The position numbers and the translations under genes are program-made. Under the pieces are notes generated by a model that was given only the letters and a program-made list of their open reading frames with translations, ran no database searches and was not told the origin of the DNA. From contig CM040743.1 of the NCBI GenBank assembly GCA_022829145.1, positions 26,448,646 through 26,512,645 on the forward strand: a stretch of DNA of 64,000 nucleotides. Reading direction: 5' to 3'. This document shows positions 24,964 through 39,600 of the stretch, in pieces; position 1 is the stretch's first letter; every line of letters begins with the position of its first letter. The stretch comes from Albula goreensis (taxonomy: Eukaryota > Chordata > Actinopteri > Albuliformes > Albulidae).

Positions 24964-26686
24964 TCTGCCAACATTACAGTATCATTAACAGCTTAAAGTT
25001 ATAAAAAGAAAAATGCCAAATGAATCCTAGAAATACCTGAATGGTTTCAATTAAAATTAAAAGAGCAATAAAAACCTTGTGATCCATTAACTTGAAAATG
25101 TAAAATCAAAATTGTGGTCTGGTCTAAAGGTTGGACATATTTATTTTCATCAGATTTACTTCCACAAGTGATGAAGAGTTCAACATAAAATCCTCCAATA
25201 TCTTAAAATGAAAAAACTCAATTTTTTATCAAAATATTTTCAAACTTCTAAAGTGCTATGAACCATTCCTTTATCAGCAAAAGAATGGTAAAGGCACAGA
25301 ACATCATTAGTTTTCATGAGACATGGTTAAAATGCTGGCAACAATCAATCCAATACACACTGCATGGTGTCAGTACTAAAAATACAGTAAACAAACCCTG
25401 TGACAGCCTAGGCTTGTGCATGTTTAATTCTCATATATTTCTCACTGGTTTTCAAAACCTAATGAATAAAACTTAGCATGTATGTCCAGTTGTAATTAAA
25501 TATGCAAGACAGAACATTACTGTTCTTAAACAGAGAACAGCCAGTTTAACCAGTTCAGTAGACCGCTATACAAAATCATTTCCTCTACTCAGCAAATTGA
25601 AACTGTAGCCATTCAAATGACTGCAAGCAGAATAGAATAAAATGGAACAGAGATTGCTCTTCAAGTGAAAAGTGTACTGTTGTTACATACCTAAACGTTT
25701 CCAGTACAGGATCCATTGACTTCATTGTTGTGTGGAGAGAAACGACTAATAGGCATTGATTTCCTCTTAACTTAACTGGCAAAGGATGTGACTGATACCA
25801 TGTGACTAGAGACCTACAGAGTGGGGTAGTGTGCTAATTAATTTAGCAGATAAAACTGACGGCCTCACACCAGCCAAGCCGATTTGAAAGCCTAAGCCCT
25901 CTGCATTGAGCAGTGTAGGTGCAGAGAGGGCAGGTTGCAAGCCGGATCACTGACGGAAGGGAGAGGTCTCCTGGGGCCTTCTGGGTCAGTTTGCAAAAGT
26001 GTCTTTGGGTTCTGGAGAGAAGGGACTGGGCCCATTTTGGGGCCCTGTGGTGCTGTGGACAGACGACAATTGCCTTCTGCTGCTGAGTCACCATGAGTCA
26101 TACTCTGCTCTCCGTTGGGCGGTGGTGAGTTTCAATAAAAGCTGCCATAAGGGTGGGGGTTAGGGCTGGGTTTGTGAGCAAATGCATACGTGCACATATT
26201 TGAGTCTTTGTCCACAAAATGTGACAGTACTTTCAGCTAGTGACAGCAAAAGAGGATCTGTACAAGGGATAACACATATGCATAGGCAATAAACAACATT
26301 AAACTAATGCGAAATCTGGATTTTTAAGGTGGTAATTAAGTGCACAGAGAATGGATTAAAGTTTCTTAATTGTTGCAAAGAGTAAAACACAAGATGGCTC
26401 ACAAAACAGGAGTAGCATACTAAATGAGACGAATAATTGCAGAGTCCCAGGCAATGCCATGCAATGCTATCATAACAGGTACAACTAAATTAAGAGTTAC
26501 TATTACAACTTCTGGTCAGAAGATGGCACCACCCACTGAGGCCCATAGGACTGCAAAGTCTGTAAATGAGTACTGAATAACCCTTGTTGTCTTGCTTTTC
26601 ATACACCTCTAAAACAACTTTGTGGGAGAGTCAGAGTCTCTACTCACTGAGTGGAGAAACTTCTAAATGAACTTCCAGGCATTTAG
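24964..26686. other. intron sequence, no gene
   Basis: Ordinary AT-rich sequence; nothing recognised. Confidence 0.4.
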
Positions 26687-26705
26687 TATATATATATATA
26701 TATAT
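26687..26705 (+). repeat. (TA)n microsatellite
   Basis: About nine TA units. Confidence 0.9.
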
Positions 26706-29700
26706 TGTTGATGGACTATTGCTGATGTTGTTATATTATTTATTATTGCTTTATTATTATTGCCATATTATTTTACAATCATAGTGGAGCAACAGTTAAA
26801 CATGGCACTTGTTATATGATGCAAGCAGCTGTGTTTGTTAACAATATATAATCTTGGTCTGGATAACCAATCACTTCCCTTTCCTGGATGCAGGAGATGA
26901 TATGCTAACAGGCACTGAATATGAAAACAGCAAAGCAGCTTGCATTATTATTAGAGGCTTTATGCTTCACTTACTGCTGTAAATGGACATCTGACCATAT
27001 GATTGCTATAAACGATCTCAAGCCCTAATCAAAGGCTGCGTAGGCTGGTTAGAAACGTGGGTGCTGCAAATCAACTTTCTAGTCTAAATCAACTTTCCAG
27101 GGTGTATTCTTCAACAAAGGATTCATCTACTTGATTGACTTTCCATGCATACAGAAAAACACACACAATGAGTCATGGCAATCTGAATTATATTAAATGG
27201 CAAACGGCCCATGAGCACTCTAAATTATAATTAACCTCAACAGACAGGCAACCAAAGTGCAATCTTTTAAATAATTATAGATAATGGGCATTGCTAGTTA
27301 ATTTCATTTAGTGGCACTGTCTGTATAAAACACAGTCAACATTTAAGCAATCACAAAGCCATGCCTTGCAGGCAATGCAAGGTCCTCTATGCACTATGAA
27401 TGTTATTTACACCATTTCAAGGATCATAAAGAACAACAATCACATTTTTCCCTTTTACACTTCTGCTATATTACAGAAACTAAAATACCACTGTACCACT
27501 CTGGCTTGATTGTGTTTCCTACCCACATAGGCTAATCCACCCAACACAAATACTAATATTGTCCCAGGGCCAAACCACATGAGATAGTTACTTTGGGATG
27601 GCCATTTGAAATGCAGTTCTTAATCAGAACCAAAGGCCAAGTAGTACAAGAAGGATTTGGAACCTGAGGTATAACGACAGAGATCACCATATAAGCCAAT
27701 TAACCATGCTAAGGCTTCTTTAAGGGCAAATGATTATCTAATTTTGTCCCATCACTACATATAGTCACAAACCAAGTTTACCTCATACAATAGGAAAATA
27801 CTTTACATTTTTACTGGCTCAAACTAAATATCAATCATTTTACCAAAGAGATATTGTGTTAGCCAAAAAGATTTACTATCACTAATTCAGACAATGTCAA
27901 ATTATGTGACTGTAATGCTACCATATGTTAATATAAATATAAATGTTGGCATTCTGGAATGGTATTCTCCACAGCCATGGAACTCAAGGAGGTGCTAATT
28001 CCTTTGTGGAGCCCCTGGCAATTGCTATAGCAAGGCGCTCTCCATGGAAACAGATGGATGCACAGTAAGTCACTGAAAGAATGCAGCAGCACGCTATTAA
28101 GTGTCATCATCAAATGTCAATGCAATCGTCCTTTACTAGCAAGTATGTTCTATCCAGGTTACAAAATTTGAAACGCTGTGATCGGTGCAATGACAGTTCA
28201 GTGAGTTCAATGCAAAAAGGCTTACCCCAGAAACATGCTTATGAAAAAAGCAGTACATATACCAGTTAGTGTTTGTGGTTTATTAAATAGTTTGGTAATT
28301 GCTATAGAATAATTCCATACAAAGAACGAGAATATAGTTACATTTTTGCGACATTACTGCATTGGACATTGCTCACTGAGAGTGGAAACATTTCGGAGCT
28401 GATGAAAATTGCTTGCTGACTTTCTTATTTTCTCTATGTTCCATTTAATTCCCCTGGAAGAATGAAACTTTTTTGTCATTTACATAAGACACTTGGAAAA
28501 TACTGAGGGCAGCACAGGCATTGCTCTGCTCATTTGGTGTGTGCAGATATGCAGACATGTATAAAGACCACTGTAGATCCAAATGTAATACCTTTAGGTT
28601 AAAAGGAAATAATTTAAAACCAAAAAAACAACTGAAGACAAAGCAAATGCAGAAACAGACCTGCATTTACCAAAGTTACATACAGTCAGCCTATTTCAGC
28701 ATATTTTTGCTCATAAGCTGTATAAAATTTGCTGTCAGGATGAAGATAAGGATAAGTTCTGCCAGCATATCCATTTTTAGTAACACCACATTAGGCAATT
28801 TGAGTGACCCAGATGTAGGACAGAAAGCGATGATTTGGCCTTTGCTTCAGGGCAAAAGCCTCAACTATGAGGTCCAAGTCAATGTGTGTTATCTCTGCAT
28901 ATGACAGCTGAACATAGTCTACTTCAATCCAGCACTGCTCATAGTACATTGTGACCCACCACTGACAATGTATTCACATGGGGAAAAAAACAACAACAAC
29001 AAAAAAAGAAATACAGGAACAGTTTCATGTATCTAAATAGGATGTACATTTCTCCTGGGCCCAAGTTCCATTTGATACGGAACCTCTGAATAGTCTATCC
29101 CAACCCTGCCCACAGTCTATAACTGATCATTTTAATTCACCATGATGACAGGGACACAATACGGAGACATTCCCTCATTAGGAAGGACTTCTGAACCATT
29201 AGCAGACCGTTAATCTACAGGAGGACTCACTCATTAATTACACCTAAAGATGAGGAGTGAAAAAGGGACCGCTCATGACCGTGGTGGCAAATTATGATTT
29301 TTAAAACAGTCAGAGGACCCCTTTCATTGTTTTCAGGCAAGCAACGCATCATATTTCGGTGTAAAAAAAGAAAAATATTAACTGCCAAAGGTTAGTTTGA
29401 GTTATAGCCAAAATGTGTTTCAGCTTTGATAACTTTTCCCTGTGCTTTCATTTGGAGCAAAAATAAATGACCAAAACAGCAAACAATAAAACTGTCTCCA
29501 CAAAGTTTCCCTTAAGAAGACCAATGGTGATTTTCAAGGCACAAATTTAACACCCCAAGTGGTACCTAACCTATTCTAAAAGCCACCCAGGTCAGCAATT
29601 GTCTAAATTAGCTTTCTCACTTGATGTCCAAGCCAATGGGAAATGTACTCTCCCCCTGAGCCTGTTCTGCAGATTTGTATGCATTCTGCTGCATTAAATG

Positions 29701-32648
29701 ACCTTTCATAATTACAGACCAGTGTCCTTAGGCTTGGAGACTCCAGAAATATCTACCCTATTATGCAATGATGCTGACTACAGTGCCTTAACTAAAAAGT
29801 GCCAAGTGCATGAGTTGATGACAGATATGGACTGAGGAAAGACTAGATGATAAATGAAGCTTTAATACATTCCCTCACCCTATGAACTAACAGTCATGCC
29901 TTATACAGAAAAGCATGATGTATAATTGAGCTGTGAAAGTGAAAAGTGACAATGTCTGTACATAGTTCATCTTATGAAAACTATTTTGAAAGTATCTGTT
30001 ACCATATTATTATGTTTTAACAGTTATACAGTGAATTTTCATTGTATTATTTCCAGTGAATCCTGTTGGTGTTCAACTGATTGTTATTGTTCTGTGCCTG
30101 TGGGGACAACCATGTTTGTCAAAGTCACATTGCCTCAGACATACAGTGCTGGCTCTGTTTACTGGCCAGTGAATTTCCCCTAACATGAACAAAAGATATC
30201 CTGCAAAGGACAACAGCAAAGGGCAGGCAATGTACTGGCTGCAGGAATGCAAAGCCTATTTTTGCTAAGTATCTGTTCTGTTATGTAAAGCTGATATTCT
30301 TTAGTGTCCATATTGCCTAGAAGCAGCAATTAAAGTCAATACCACATTCCACCTGATGAACTCCATCTTCTGTACTCAATTAGAAATAATCCTTGTATGA
30401 TCCATCAGCCAATCGATATGCTTTGCATGCATGAATGGCATTCGACTACTGTTAAATACATGTTTTAATGTGTATTAAAGTCTTAAGGTCCTACACACAT
30501 TTCATTACATATGGCAACCTGCCCATTTTTCAACTCCAATTAACACACCCTGATTGCAATTATGCCTATGTCAAGCATGCACATTTTAGTACCTTAAAAA
30601 TATTCACAATGTTTAGTATAAGAACATTTCAAGGACAAGGGACTGGGGTAACAGCAACCCTTTTTTCTATTTCCTGACCAAATTATAGCATTGTCAGGTC
30701 AGACAGAGGCAGCTGCGCCCATGGATGTCACATGTCACTTCCAATACGGACACACACTCACAGGAAGCCCTTCTGCAGTCAGACTGGCGCCACAGCCGTC
30801 AGGAACATCTTTCACCGGTTATGGGTTCACTGATTCTACAGCTCCACTCCTGGCTCTTCACTCAACATTGAGCTGGAGGTTAAAGAACTCGGCCGTTCAT
30901 CAGCCACTATTTAAAGCAACTGTCATCCACTGTCTCCAAAGAAGGAATCATGCAACACTCACAGCAATAAGACAATGGTTACGACATCGAATAATATAAA
31001 AAGTACACAGAAATCCTAATGCTTACTTTTATTTCCACAGGCCTTCTGACAACCATCTTTGCTGCTACACTTTTATTTTTAGTTCACAGTTTATTGCATC
31101 AAGTTAAAAGTCAACCTCCTGTGGTACAAGAGAATTACCAAATAAAATCACCAAATAAAAGATCTGTAATTCATGAGAGGATGTTTGTCTTAGCATCTTA
31201 ACAGCTTTGTCAGATAGCTTAAGGCTTGGAAATTAATTTGCTTTAATCAAGACTAAATCATTAGAAGAAGGAATCTGAGGGGCTGGATCAAAATAATCAT
31301 GAATACAAATTATCTGCACTCGTGATACAATATTTCTGTTGCCTTAATTTTGATATGCTGGTGCAGTATTCATTGAATAGAGGCATAAAATATGCAGGCA
31401 ATATTTGTGCAGCTTGTGTGTGCATGTTTTGTAAAATACAGTCCTTACAAAGGCAGTTTACTGCTTCATTTAGCCTTGCAGCTGTCCATGTCCAATCACA
31501 GCACATGTAATTCAGGTTTGATTTATGTATTCTTCCCAAACAAGGCCACATGCTGTGCATGTGGATTTCAGATCTATGGACCACTTCCTATGGATGGTGC
31601 TTAAAAATGCTCATTTCAAAAGACAGCTAAGGTAGAAAATGCAGATCCCTCTATCTGAAGTCAGGAAGTCTCAACAATGTTCCTTCCCCTAAGACAAATA
31701 AACCTGCATGTTCACCACCATTTTATAAAATCCTGAATCCTGAATATAGGTGATTAGATATCAGCAGCATTTGGGGCTGGATAAACCCTTAAATATCCAC
31801 CTTAACCCAACTCACAACTCAACAACAACCTGGGAGGGAAGTGGCTCCCCAAAATATTAATGTAAGTCATCTACACATTGGGAAGATGACAAGCAACCAA
31901 AAGGTGCTGCAGAGTGGCATCTTCCACATACATGTTTATTTGAATTAAGAAAGGAACAGTTTCAATTGAAAGTCTATGGGACTGTGAAAACAAATCACAG
32001 AATTCCAAAAAGGTAGCGAGAGGTCTTTCCAGCATCACTTGGGTGGGTCCAGGCAACAGGATTCTGAGATTTGTATTAAAATGCAGCATAATTCTTGCTT
32101 CCCAAACATCTAATGGGCGCAGTCACTTACATGCCCATTGAATTTCATGACCTGTGATACTACTGAAAACATAATATGAAGTGCACTGTAAGCCGATAAT
32201 TGCTCAATGAAACAGTCACCTAAACTGCATATAATACTGACAGCATGAATACAAGTTCTCTGCCTTACATATTAATGCCATTTAATTTCTAAGTTTCACT
32301 CCCCCAAGAGCCAATTGTTAAAACAAGAATAAAAATCGTCGAAGTGGAAACCTATTAAATCACTTTGTCTCGCCATCTTTGCTCTGTGTTTCTGGGTAAA
32401 AATAGACAACAGCTCAGTGCCACTGACAGCGTGCTCACACCTCAGTTCTCATCTGCTACAGCTTTCTCAGTCTTCACCAGAAAAAGCCTCTACACATGGC
32501 TGAATGTTCTAATCACAATCCTGTCGCTGTTCAATTTAATCTGCAGGTTTCATTTCCAATGAATATCTGGTTTGGTCAGTACTACAATGTATTTAAAGTG
32601 GAATGAAATGATTGTATAATGAGTCAGGATGGATTACTGAGTTGTATG

Positions 32649-32652
<4 letters not shown>
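26706..32652. other. long intron stretch, no gene or clear element
   Basis: About 6 kb of AT-rich sequence without transposon hallmarks. A short AACAACAACAAC run lies near 28990. Open frames of up to about 130 codons (for example 28521-28904 and 30691-30999, plus strand) match nothing I recognise and lack convincing splice signals. Confidence 0.4.

Positions 32653-32680
<28 letters not shown>
32653..32680 (+). repeat. (TA)14 microsatellite
   Basis: Pure TA run flanked by TATGTATG and CATACACA. Confidence 0.95.
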
Positions 32681-32684
<4 letters not shown>

Positions 32685-34939
32685 CACAAATATGTCTTCT
32701 CAACATCCATGATGCTGTGATGATACATTTAATGGTATTAGTCTGAAATGTAGCAAGACTGTATTAATTAGCTTGTTGTATATCATAAATCTGAAATAAA
32801 ATGGACCTTAGACTTCCCTGCAATCATAAATTGCAGTACAAGCAATGCACAGTAAACTCATAATTACGTAGTTAGACTTTCAGTAACTCACACACTCTGT
32901 GTCAGTGCTACTAGCATAATGCATAACAAGACGCAGATATGAACAAGGAAGACAAATATGATACAGTAACCCTTGCCCAATTAAAATGGTTGACATATTT
33001 TAATGACATTAATGGATGAATAATGATGGATTAGCTTTGAAGGACCTCAAAGCACATTAATTTAAATGTACCATTTAATTGTCAGAAACAGAAAGCACTT
33101 CTCATTACCTCATATAAGAAATACTTTTGTGGTTTTTACTGAAAAAATGACTGTAAACTGAAAAAAATGTAAACACAGCCTCAAAATATCTTGTAGATAT
33201 TAAATCTCAGATTAATTTAATCAAATCTGTACTTTCACTAGCATTTAATTAGGCTTTTTGACCAAGTAGTGTCAACTGTGCATTTTCAAAAAGAAATCAT
33301 GTTCAGTTATTCTTTGTCTTTGCAAAATAATATTGTATTCAATTTGAGAACAAAGGCTGTTGCAATAATGCACAACTCTGTATCTGTAATATTTCAGTAA
33401 TATTTCTGAATAGAAGATAGAAAATGAATTGATTCCAACAATAAGAGAAAAGTCAGTGCAGTATAGTGCTGTGGATCTTGAGAAATCATTGTCTTTTTGA
33501 ACTAGACACCAAATTTCACTTTCACACCCAGTCTCAGAGATAATCTAGCATGCATGTCATGCTGTGACATCCTTTGCCATTTATTTCCTGACATTTTTAG
33601 TAAACTGCAAAAGAACTAGTCATTTTGTAAAACTATAACACAATGATAAGACTAAAATACCACATTAAAGAATTAGAAAAAACCATTCAATCATGATGGG
33701 AGGGACATCAGGTGAAAGGATTTATTTTTTAATGTTTTCTGTTGTGCCCAAAATGCAATTACAACAAATTACTTTCCAGATTGTCTTTTACCTCTAGACA
33801 CACTTGAGAAGGCTGCCAGCACCAGGGTGAGATTTATAAAATCAAGCAGCAATTCAAATCTTCATGGGTGTTGAACCTGGGAGGCCTTGGCTCTTGGTGA
33901 TTGGCTGCTACAGCTCTCCATCTTCGGCCACACACAGATTTAGCACTTTTTCACATGCTCTTGTCAGAGGTGACTTATATATACTGCTTCCAATTCGCAT
34001 TAAATACATTAATCCATATTTAGACAAACAGTTCAAATTAAGATATTTAATCACTGGTGAAACAGAAAGGTTCCACCTACTCAAGCCTGGAACCCTGTGG
34101 TTAGTCCGGATGCAGAGAAGGCCAGAGAAAGAGATGGAGGTGAGGTGTGGGAAAGGTGGAGGGTAAACAGAGGTGAGGGCATAGCTGGATATTTACTGGA
34201 GCAGGGAGGTACACCACAGAACATGGAAGCTGCCTCAGGATCCTGCACTGGTAGGCGGCACGACAAGATTGTGCCCTTTCCATGAACCCTGTCTCTGCCT
34301 ATTCCCAAAGTGCCATGGAGCACCCGTTGCCATTGAGACAAGAGCACTTCAGCCCAGACATGCACAGGCGCCTGTCTGTAAATATATGCCTAAATACCCT
34401 CTACATTTTTGGGTTTATTCTGGGGAAAGTGTAAATAATTAATTATGTTTTAATATTTTAATATTAAAATGTACTGTTAGCAATTTAGATCTGGAGACTG
34501 AAGTCCCTCAAGGCTTGCAAAAAGTCACATGATGTCCAGAACAAAATCAGAATACATGTATTTGATTTATATGTTCTAATTTTATAAATACATAATTTTA
34601 CCCTTTCAAATCAAAATCTGGGATGCAGGTGTTACATTAGACCTAAAGTAGATAAATACTATCAATGTTTATCATTGGAATAGTTGCACTTGTGCACTTT
34701 CCCATTTGAAATGAGGTTTAAACTAAGTTCAAACCAAAACAACCAGTACCACTCAACCTTCCCACTAAAGTGTTCATTCCCATTCAAAAGACACCACACA
34801 TCAAACGGCAACAGATAATGGGCACTTCACTTCCTCTTTCTTCAGCCTACAAAGATGCCGATGTTTTCTCTTTACAAAGAAATGACTACAGTCACACAAT
34901 CATTACACATTCATTTGACCTCATTATGTGTGCTTATTT
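32681..34939. other. intron sequence, no gene
   Basis: AT-rich. A 16-bp perfect palindrome ATTTTAATATTAAAAT lies near 34455-34470. Nothing else recognised. Confidence 0.4.
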
Positions 34940-35400
34940 ATGTCTAGATCACAGGTTTCCAAACTGTGAGGCACACCTTCCCTGAGAGACGCGAGAGGGC
35001 GGTAGGGGAACCGCGAGGACTGACTCAGATATTGTTTATGTTCAGCCATATCATGTTAACGTTAGCTCACTCATTCATTCAGGGGTAGTTGATGTTTGCT
35101 GGAAATACAGTGAAAGAAGTAGCAGCGGTTTATGTCGAGCAAAATGAGGAATTTAAAGGTCGTAGTTTTATGAGGTTGACAATTTTCAATTTTCATTGAG
35201 GACAGCATGTAGTTGGTCTGGCATCCCTTTGGCAGCCAGGGCTTGGCGATGGATAATACAATGGGTCCAGCGTTCGGAGCTACCTCAGTCACTCTTTTTA
35301 TCAGTCCACTTTGACGGCCTGTCATTGATTTCGCCTCTTCACTGTATATGCCTCACATAAATGTTGTGCTGAATGCTAGTTAAGCAATTACATTATCTCA
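34940..35400 (-). mobile_element. hAT relic of ZBED5-like type
   Basis: The left edge has CAGGTTTCCAAACTGTGAGG and GAGAGACGCGAGAGGGCG, the terminal phrase I associate with fish hAT (Charlie-like) elements. The minus strand then carries a broken transposase segment. Confidence 0.7.
35130..35325 (-). pseudogene. ZBED5-like hAT transposase fragment
   Basis: The minus-strand frame from 35325 reads TGRQSGLIKRVTEVAPNAGP. After a one-base shift, IHRQALAAKGMPDQLHAVLN follows, and then, past stops, IVNLIKLRPLNSS. This order (SGLxxRVKxxAPN, IHRxALAAKxMP, then INxIKxRPLNS) is that of ZBED5/ZMYM6-like hAT transposases. Several frameshifts and stops make it non-functional; only about 65 of some 600 expected residues remain. 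Confidence 0.75.
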
Positions 35401-35604
35401 TTTTAAAGTTAGCTCTTAATCGTTTTAGCTGCAATTAAACAATCTTCGTGCCTAGTTGGATGTATTTGAGGCATGTCCAAAGCCACTTTTGCTAGTTTAA
35501 CAGTGGACTATTTGAGTGCAAACTGAGATGCATTGTCAAAAGAGGCTGTATTTAGCACTTAAATGTTAGTAATGTTTACCTGTAATGTGTTTTTTTTCTC
35601 GTTC

Positions 35605-36115
35605 TGTCAGTTTTGTTCGGTTTTGTATGTGTTTTTTTTTTTATTTTCCATTTCCTCGCCCATGTGCATTTGTTTTCATTTCCCCAGTGTCTGCCCCGCC
35701 TCCCGTCTCGTTACCTGATTACTCATTTGTTTCACCTGCTCTGTTACTTACCTGTCTCTCGTTGCTCATCCTACTGTATATTTATACCCTGCCTTGTCTT
35801 CTGTTTCTTGCGAGTTTGACTCAGTTGATTTATTTACTTTGGTGTGCCACGGGTCTTTTATACCTGTTCTGTCTGTCCGTTTTGACTGTTGCCTGTTTCT
35901 CTTTTTTCCCTCTTGCACTGTAATTTCTCCTGATTTCCGTGTTTGCCTGGTTTTGACTTTTGCTTCTGTGTTTTTGTACCTTTGCCTGAGTCTTTCTGGT
36001 TTCTGGTCTGCCTGTTTTTGACTACGCTTTTTTATTCTGGACTTGATTTCAGCTGCAATAAACTTTGGTTTATTTTTATGTCTGTCTGCGCCTGAGCTCA
36101 TACTGCACCCTGACA
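35605..36115 (+). mobile_element. solo LTR of a Ty3/gypsy-like retrotransposon
   Basis: Ends are TGTCAG and CTGACA, a 6-bp perfect inverted match with TG...CA termini. Inside are a TATA box (TATATTTATA, 35777-35786), T/C-rich CTGCCTGTTTTTGAC-type phrases typical of fish gypsy LTRs, and a polyadenylation signal AATAAA (36057-36062) about 50 bp before the end. The order promoter, transcribed part, poly(A) signal gives the plus orientation. No internal retrotransposon genes and no clear target-site duplication (flanks GTTC / TTAA) were found. Confidence 0.7.
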
Positions 36116-36416
36116 TTAAATTAAGCATGGGTATATTTCAAACCCATCTACCATGTTGGGGGTGGATGGATTTGAAGAGCAAAAGCAGGGCCATATCAGT
36201 CAACAGCAGTTTTATTAACAGCTTTGTTTTCAGAGTGAGCAACCAAAACAAATCAAAACCAAGGAAAAAACAATACAACACTAGCCTGGAAAAAAATTTA
36301 ACTGAGGACTGGAGATATGTGACAATACAAAAACATTCAATGCATAAAGTGTTTGAAAGTCTTTCTCCACCAATCAGACTTTTAGAAAAGCCTCATCAAA
36401 GCAATGAGTAACATCT

Positions 36417-36622
36417 GGGGGGGTATTCCAAGTACATGGTTTAGTGACTAATCTGGATGAGTTAAATCAGAGTATGCGGTAAACCTCCAAAAAGAAGATC
36501 CCTATGGCTTCATTCTCCTAGCAAAACAAAGCCACAGGGCTCTTCTTTTAGGAGGTTTACCACTGACTCTGACTTAACTTATCCGGATTAGTCACTAAAC
36601 CGCATACTTGGAATACCCCCTT
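36417..36622. mobile_element. fold-back MITE
   Basis: About 200 bp forming one long imperfect hairpin. The left arm runs GGGGGTATTCCAAGTAC... TTTAGTGACTAATC... GTAAACCTCC; the right arm is its complement, GGAGGTTTAC... GATTAGTCACTAAA... CTTGGAATACCCCC. The loop is around 36510-36527. It has no coding capacity. This fold-back type is common in fish. Confidence 0.85.
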
Positions 36623-39600
36623 GGACCGATTACTAGGCAGCCTCTGTGTGTGCCTACAATAAAGCCACTGCTGTCCCTTGTCCTGAAAGCACCATATTTG
36701 GGAGACAAGCTCTGAGAGCAGTTACATGAGGAGGAGAAGCCATTTGCCACACGGGCTGCTATGACTATAATTTTTTTTTCATTACAGCACTAAATGTATT
36801 TTTTTTTTTTGCAATTTAGGGATGTGATGCTTTTTCACTGCCTTAGGAGCCTATGTACTTCCTATAACTCGCTTTGAATAAAAACATCTGCTCGATCACT
36901 ACATAGCTACAGCTCATGTGCAGAATCATTCCACTAGATAACTTTTCAACTCTTATCTCTCAGAGCAGTTAGCAAGCTGGCTGTCTTTCCTCTCCTGTTC
37001 TGGTCCAGGAGTTTCCATTTACTCAATCTTCTTACATTGTGAAAAACAGAATTGGTGGTGGGTGTGCTCAAGCTGTATTGAATATTAAGTCACTGGTAAC
37101 TGAGAATCTATTAATTTGCTATGGAATGGCATACTTGCTTGGCTGCCTGAGGTCCTTCCCTTTAGCAAAGTATCAGATGTTAAAATGTCAACATCACAAT
37201 TCAGAGTCAGGCAGCTGTGAGGACAGCTTTGAGCAGCTAGATCAAGGACACACATTTGTGAGTGTGTGAGCCAGTAAATTAAAAAATTCAGGGGGTAGAT
37301 GAAGCTGCTGTAGCCACCAGAGTGGGCCTTCAGTGAGGGGGGTAAGATTGACCAGTTTAAGAATGGCACCCAAGCAACCTTAACTGACATTTTAAAATAA
37401 AAGGGAAATTTAGAGACACAAATTTAGAGATACAAAAAATGCAGTAGAGATGTCTTGTATGATTATGTCATTATTATGACTTCATAATGCCATATACTCA
37501 AAATAGATATACTGAGAAAAGAGAACAAAATGACATAACTGTCAATTATAGAACCTATAGTGGCCCTGGAATGGACAGTTATCTAAACATATTCTCAGGT
37601 ATCCTCTCAAGTGTTCCCAATACAAAGAGGTCTGGCAACAGCTCTCCATTACAGTAATATAGTAAAGTCAATCAATCTTTATTCAGTATAGAATTCACCA
37701 TCTGTTGCACAGCGCTGCTCAATGGTCATTTTCCTGAAGGAATTGAAATTCTGTAAAAAAAAATAGACATCACAGCCAATGCAATCTGTTTTCAATTAGC
37801 AAATTCAATGTACACTTTCGGAGTTTGGTAATGTGAGTACACACTTTTACATCTGCTACAGCTGGTGATGTCACCTCATACAGTCAAGACAAGAGTATGA
37901 TTAGTTTCCTTTGCTGAAAATGTTGGTCTGTAATGTGGAAGGTTACCACATATTCTGCCATACTGTGAGGAAAGCAATCATTCTGTCTTTGCTATGGCTG
38001 CTACTACTAGGGGAGGGAAATGCTGATGAATATAAATACAGGGATATGTGTTGGCTGGTTTGCCGTGTCAGGGCTCTCCCAGATTTCAGAGGCCAGAAGA
38101 AACTGTTGTGCAAGCACATCCCCTGGACAGGATGTCAGTATACTGCAGGGTCATTACCCACAATCCTGTGGAATGTTTGTCTCATATCCTCAGAGAAATC
38201 ATTCTTTGTACTTTGCTAAACCAAGGACAGAACTACTGGGGTCAGGGTGGACACCCTTACCAAAGCCAGTAAAGCTAATACACTACCTAATCAACATGTA
38301 ACTATTTTTAATGTCTTCCAAGCAATTCAAACAAAAAGCATTACCCTTGGACCAATAAATCTCCTTAAGCTACACCCATATCTGTGCATGTCAATGATTA
38401 ATTATCTTTACCTCAGAAATACTTTTTAATATTTGAACACTGAGCCAACAATCCATCACTGGCTAAAATTAAATTTCCGTGTTAAGTATGACTTAAGTAC
38501 AGGACAGTGAAGCGGTTATATAGCCATAGGAATTCTCCCTTCTGCCCAGTGAACAGAGATGAGGGGAAGGAGTAGTATAAAAGCCCCTCACATCAGATCA
38601 AGACCTCCGCAATCTCCTTCAATTCTTCTGCAATAAGCCATCGCTTCCTATGCCTATCCAGCCACCCCTGTGAGACAGAGCTTCTTGTCTATGCTCTTAC
38701 CATGCTCTGTCTGGTTCGCTGCTGGGTGTCTGTGAGCGAGTTAGCACAGAGACATGCACGCTGCAGGGGCCTTCTCATCCCACTTTCACCATGGCTCAGC
38801 TCTGGCTGTCATCACGGAACCGCGCCGCAGTGCTCTGGCAGACAGACAAGCAGGCGGGCAGGCAGACTGCCGTGATAGGATGTTCTTCCAGCCCACACAC
38901 TCAGCCTCATCTGTGCACAGACCTTGAGGTTTTAAAGATGCCTACTATGACAAGCTTTCTCAGCTAATAAGTTCATGGACCAAATTGCCTTTTTTTTAAG
39001 CTGTTATTTTCCTTTAGAAGTTGAAACAACCAATGGAGTGGAGTGTGTCCATTCATTTTCAGTCATATTTTCTTTTCTGTCAGATTACAAGTATAGGAGG
39101 ATGTTTCAGAGGATTTCAAGAGAAACAATGACAGACCCTGATCACAGACTGTCTCTCGATCTAGCCCAGTGCTGTGACTCAGTTCTCTCTAGCAACAATA
39201 ACAAACAAGTCAGACAATAAGACAGAATAATATCTAGGCTAGTTCCACTATGCCTCTTCCTCTTTATTTCACTGTTGCTTTGGTTTATTTAACTGATCAA
39301 ATGCAGTGTTACACAGGGTTATACTGCAGAGGAACATGATGTAACCTTCTTATGTTCTCTGCATTTTTTCCCTTTTTGAATACTGTTCTACTATAAGCTT
39401 CACCAAGCAACTGTCACCCTCAAATGAAGGAGGAAGCCTTGAACACAGGACTGCTCTGATTTGTGTGATGTAAGCCTCGCTTCCTCCCTCACTAAGATTT
39501 GATACCCATCATGTATTACCTGTGTTGCTGGAGGTATACAGCATCAACATTTGACTTGCATGAACCCGGCCACTATAGGTTGCTAGAGAGGATCTGGGGA

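Noticed and set aside
35585-36128. Overlapping open frames on both strands within the LTR
   Set aside because: The stretch is a T/C-rich solo LTR with TATA and AATAAA signals; the frames are compositional.
37911-38219. Open frame with a signal-peptide-like LSLLWLLLLGEG stretch
   Set aside because: Two other overlapping frames are equally open, there are no convincing splice or promoter signals, and no family is recognisable.
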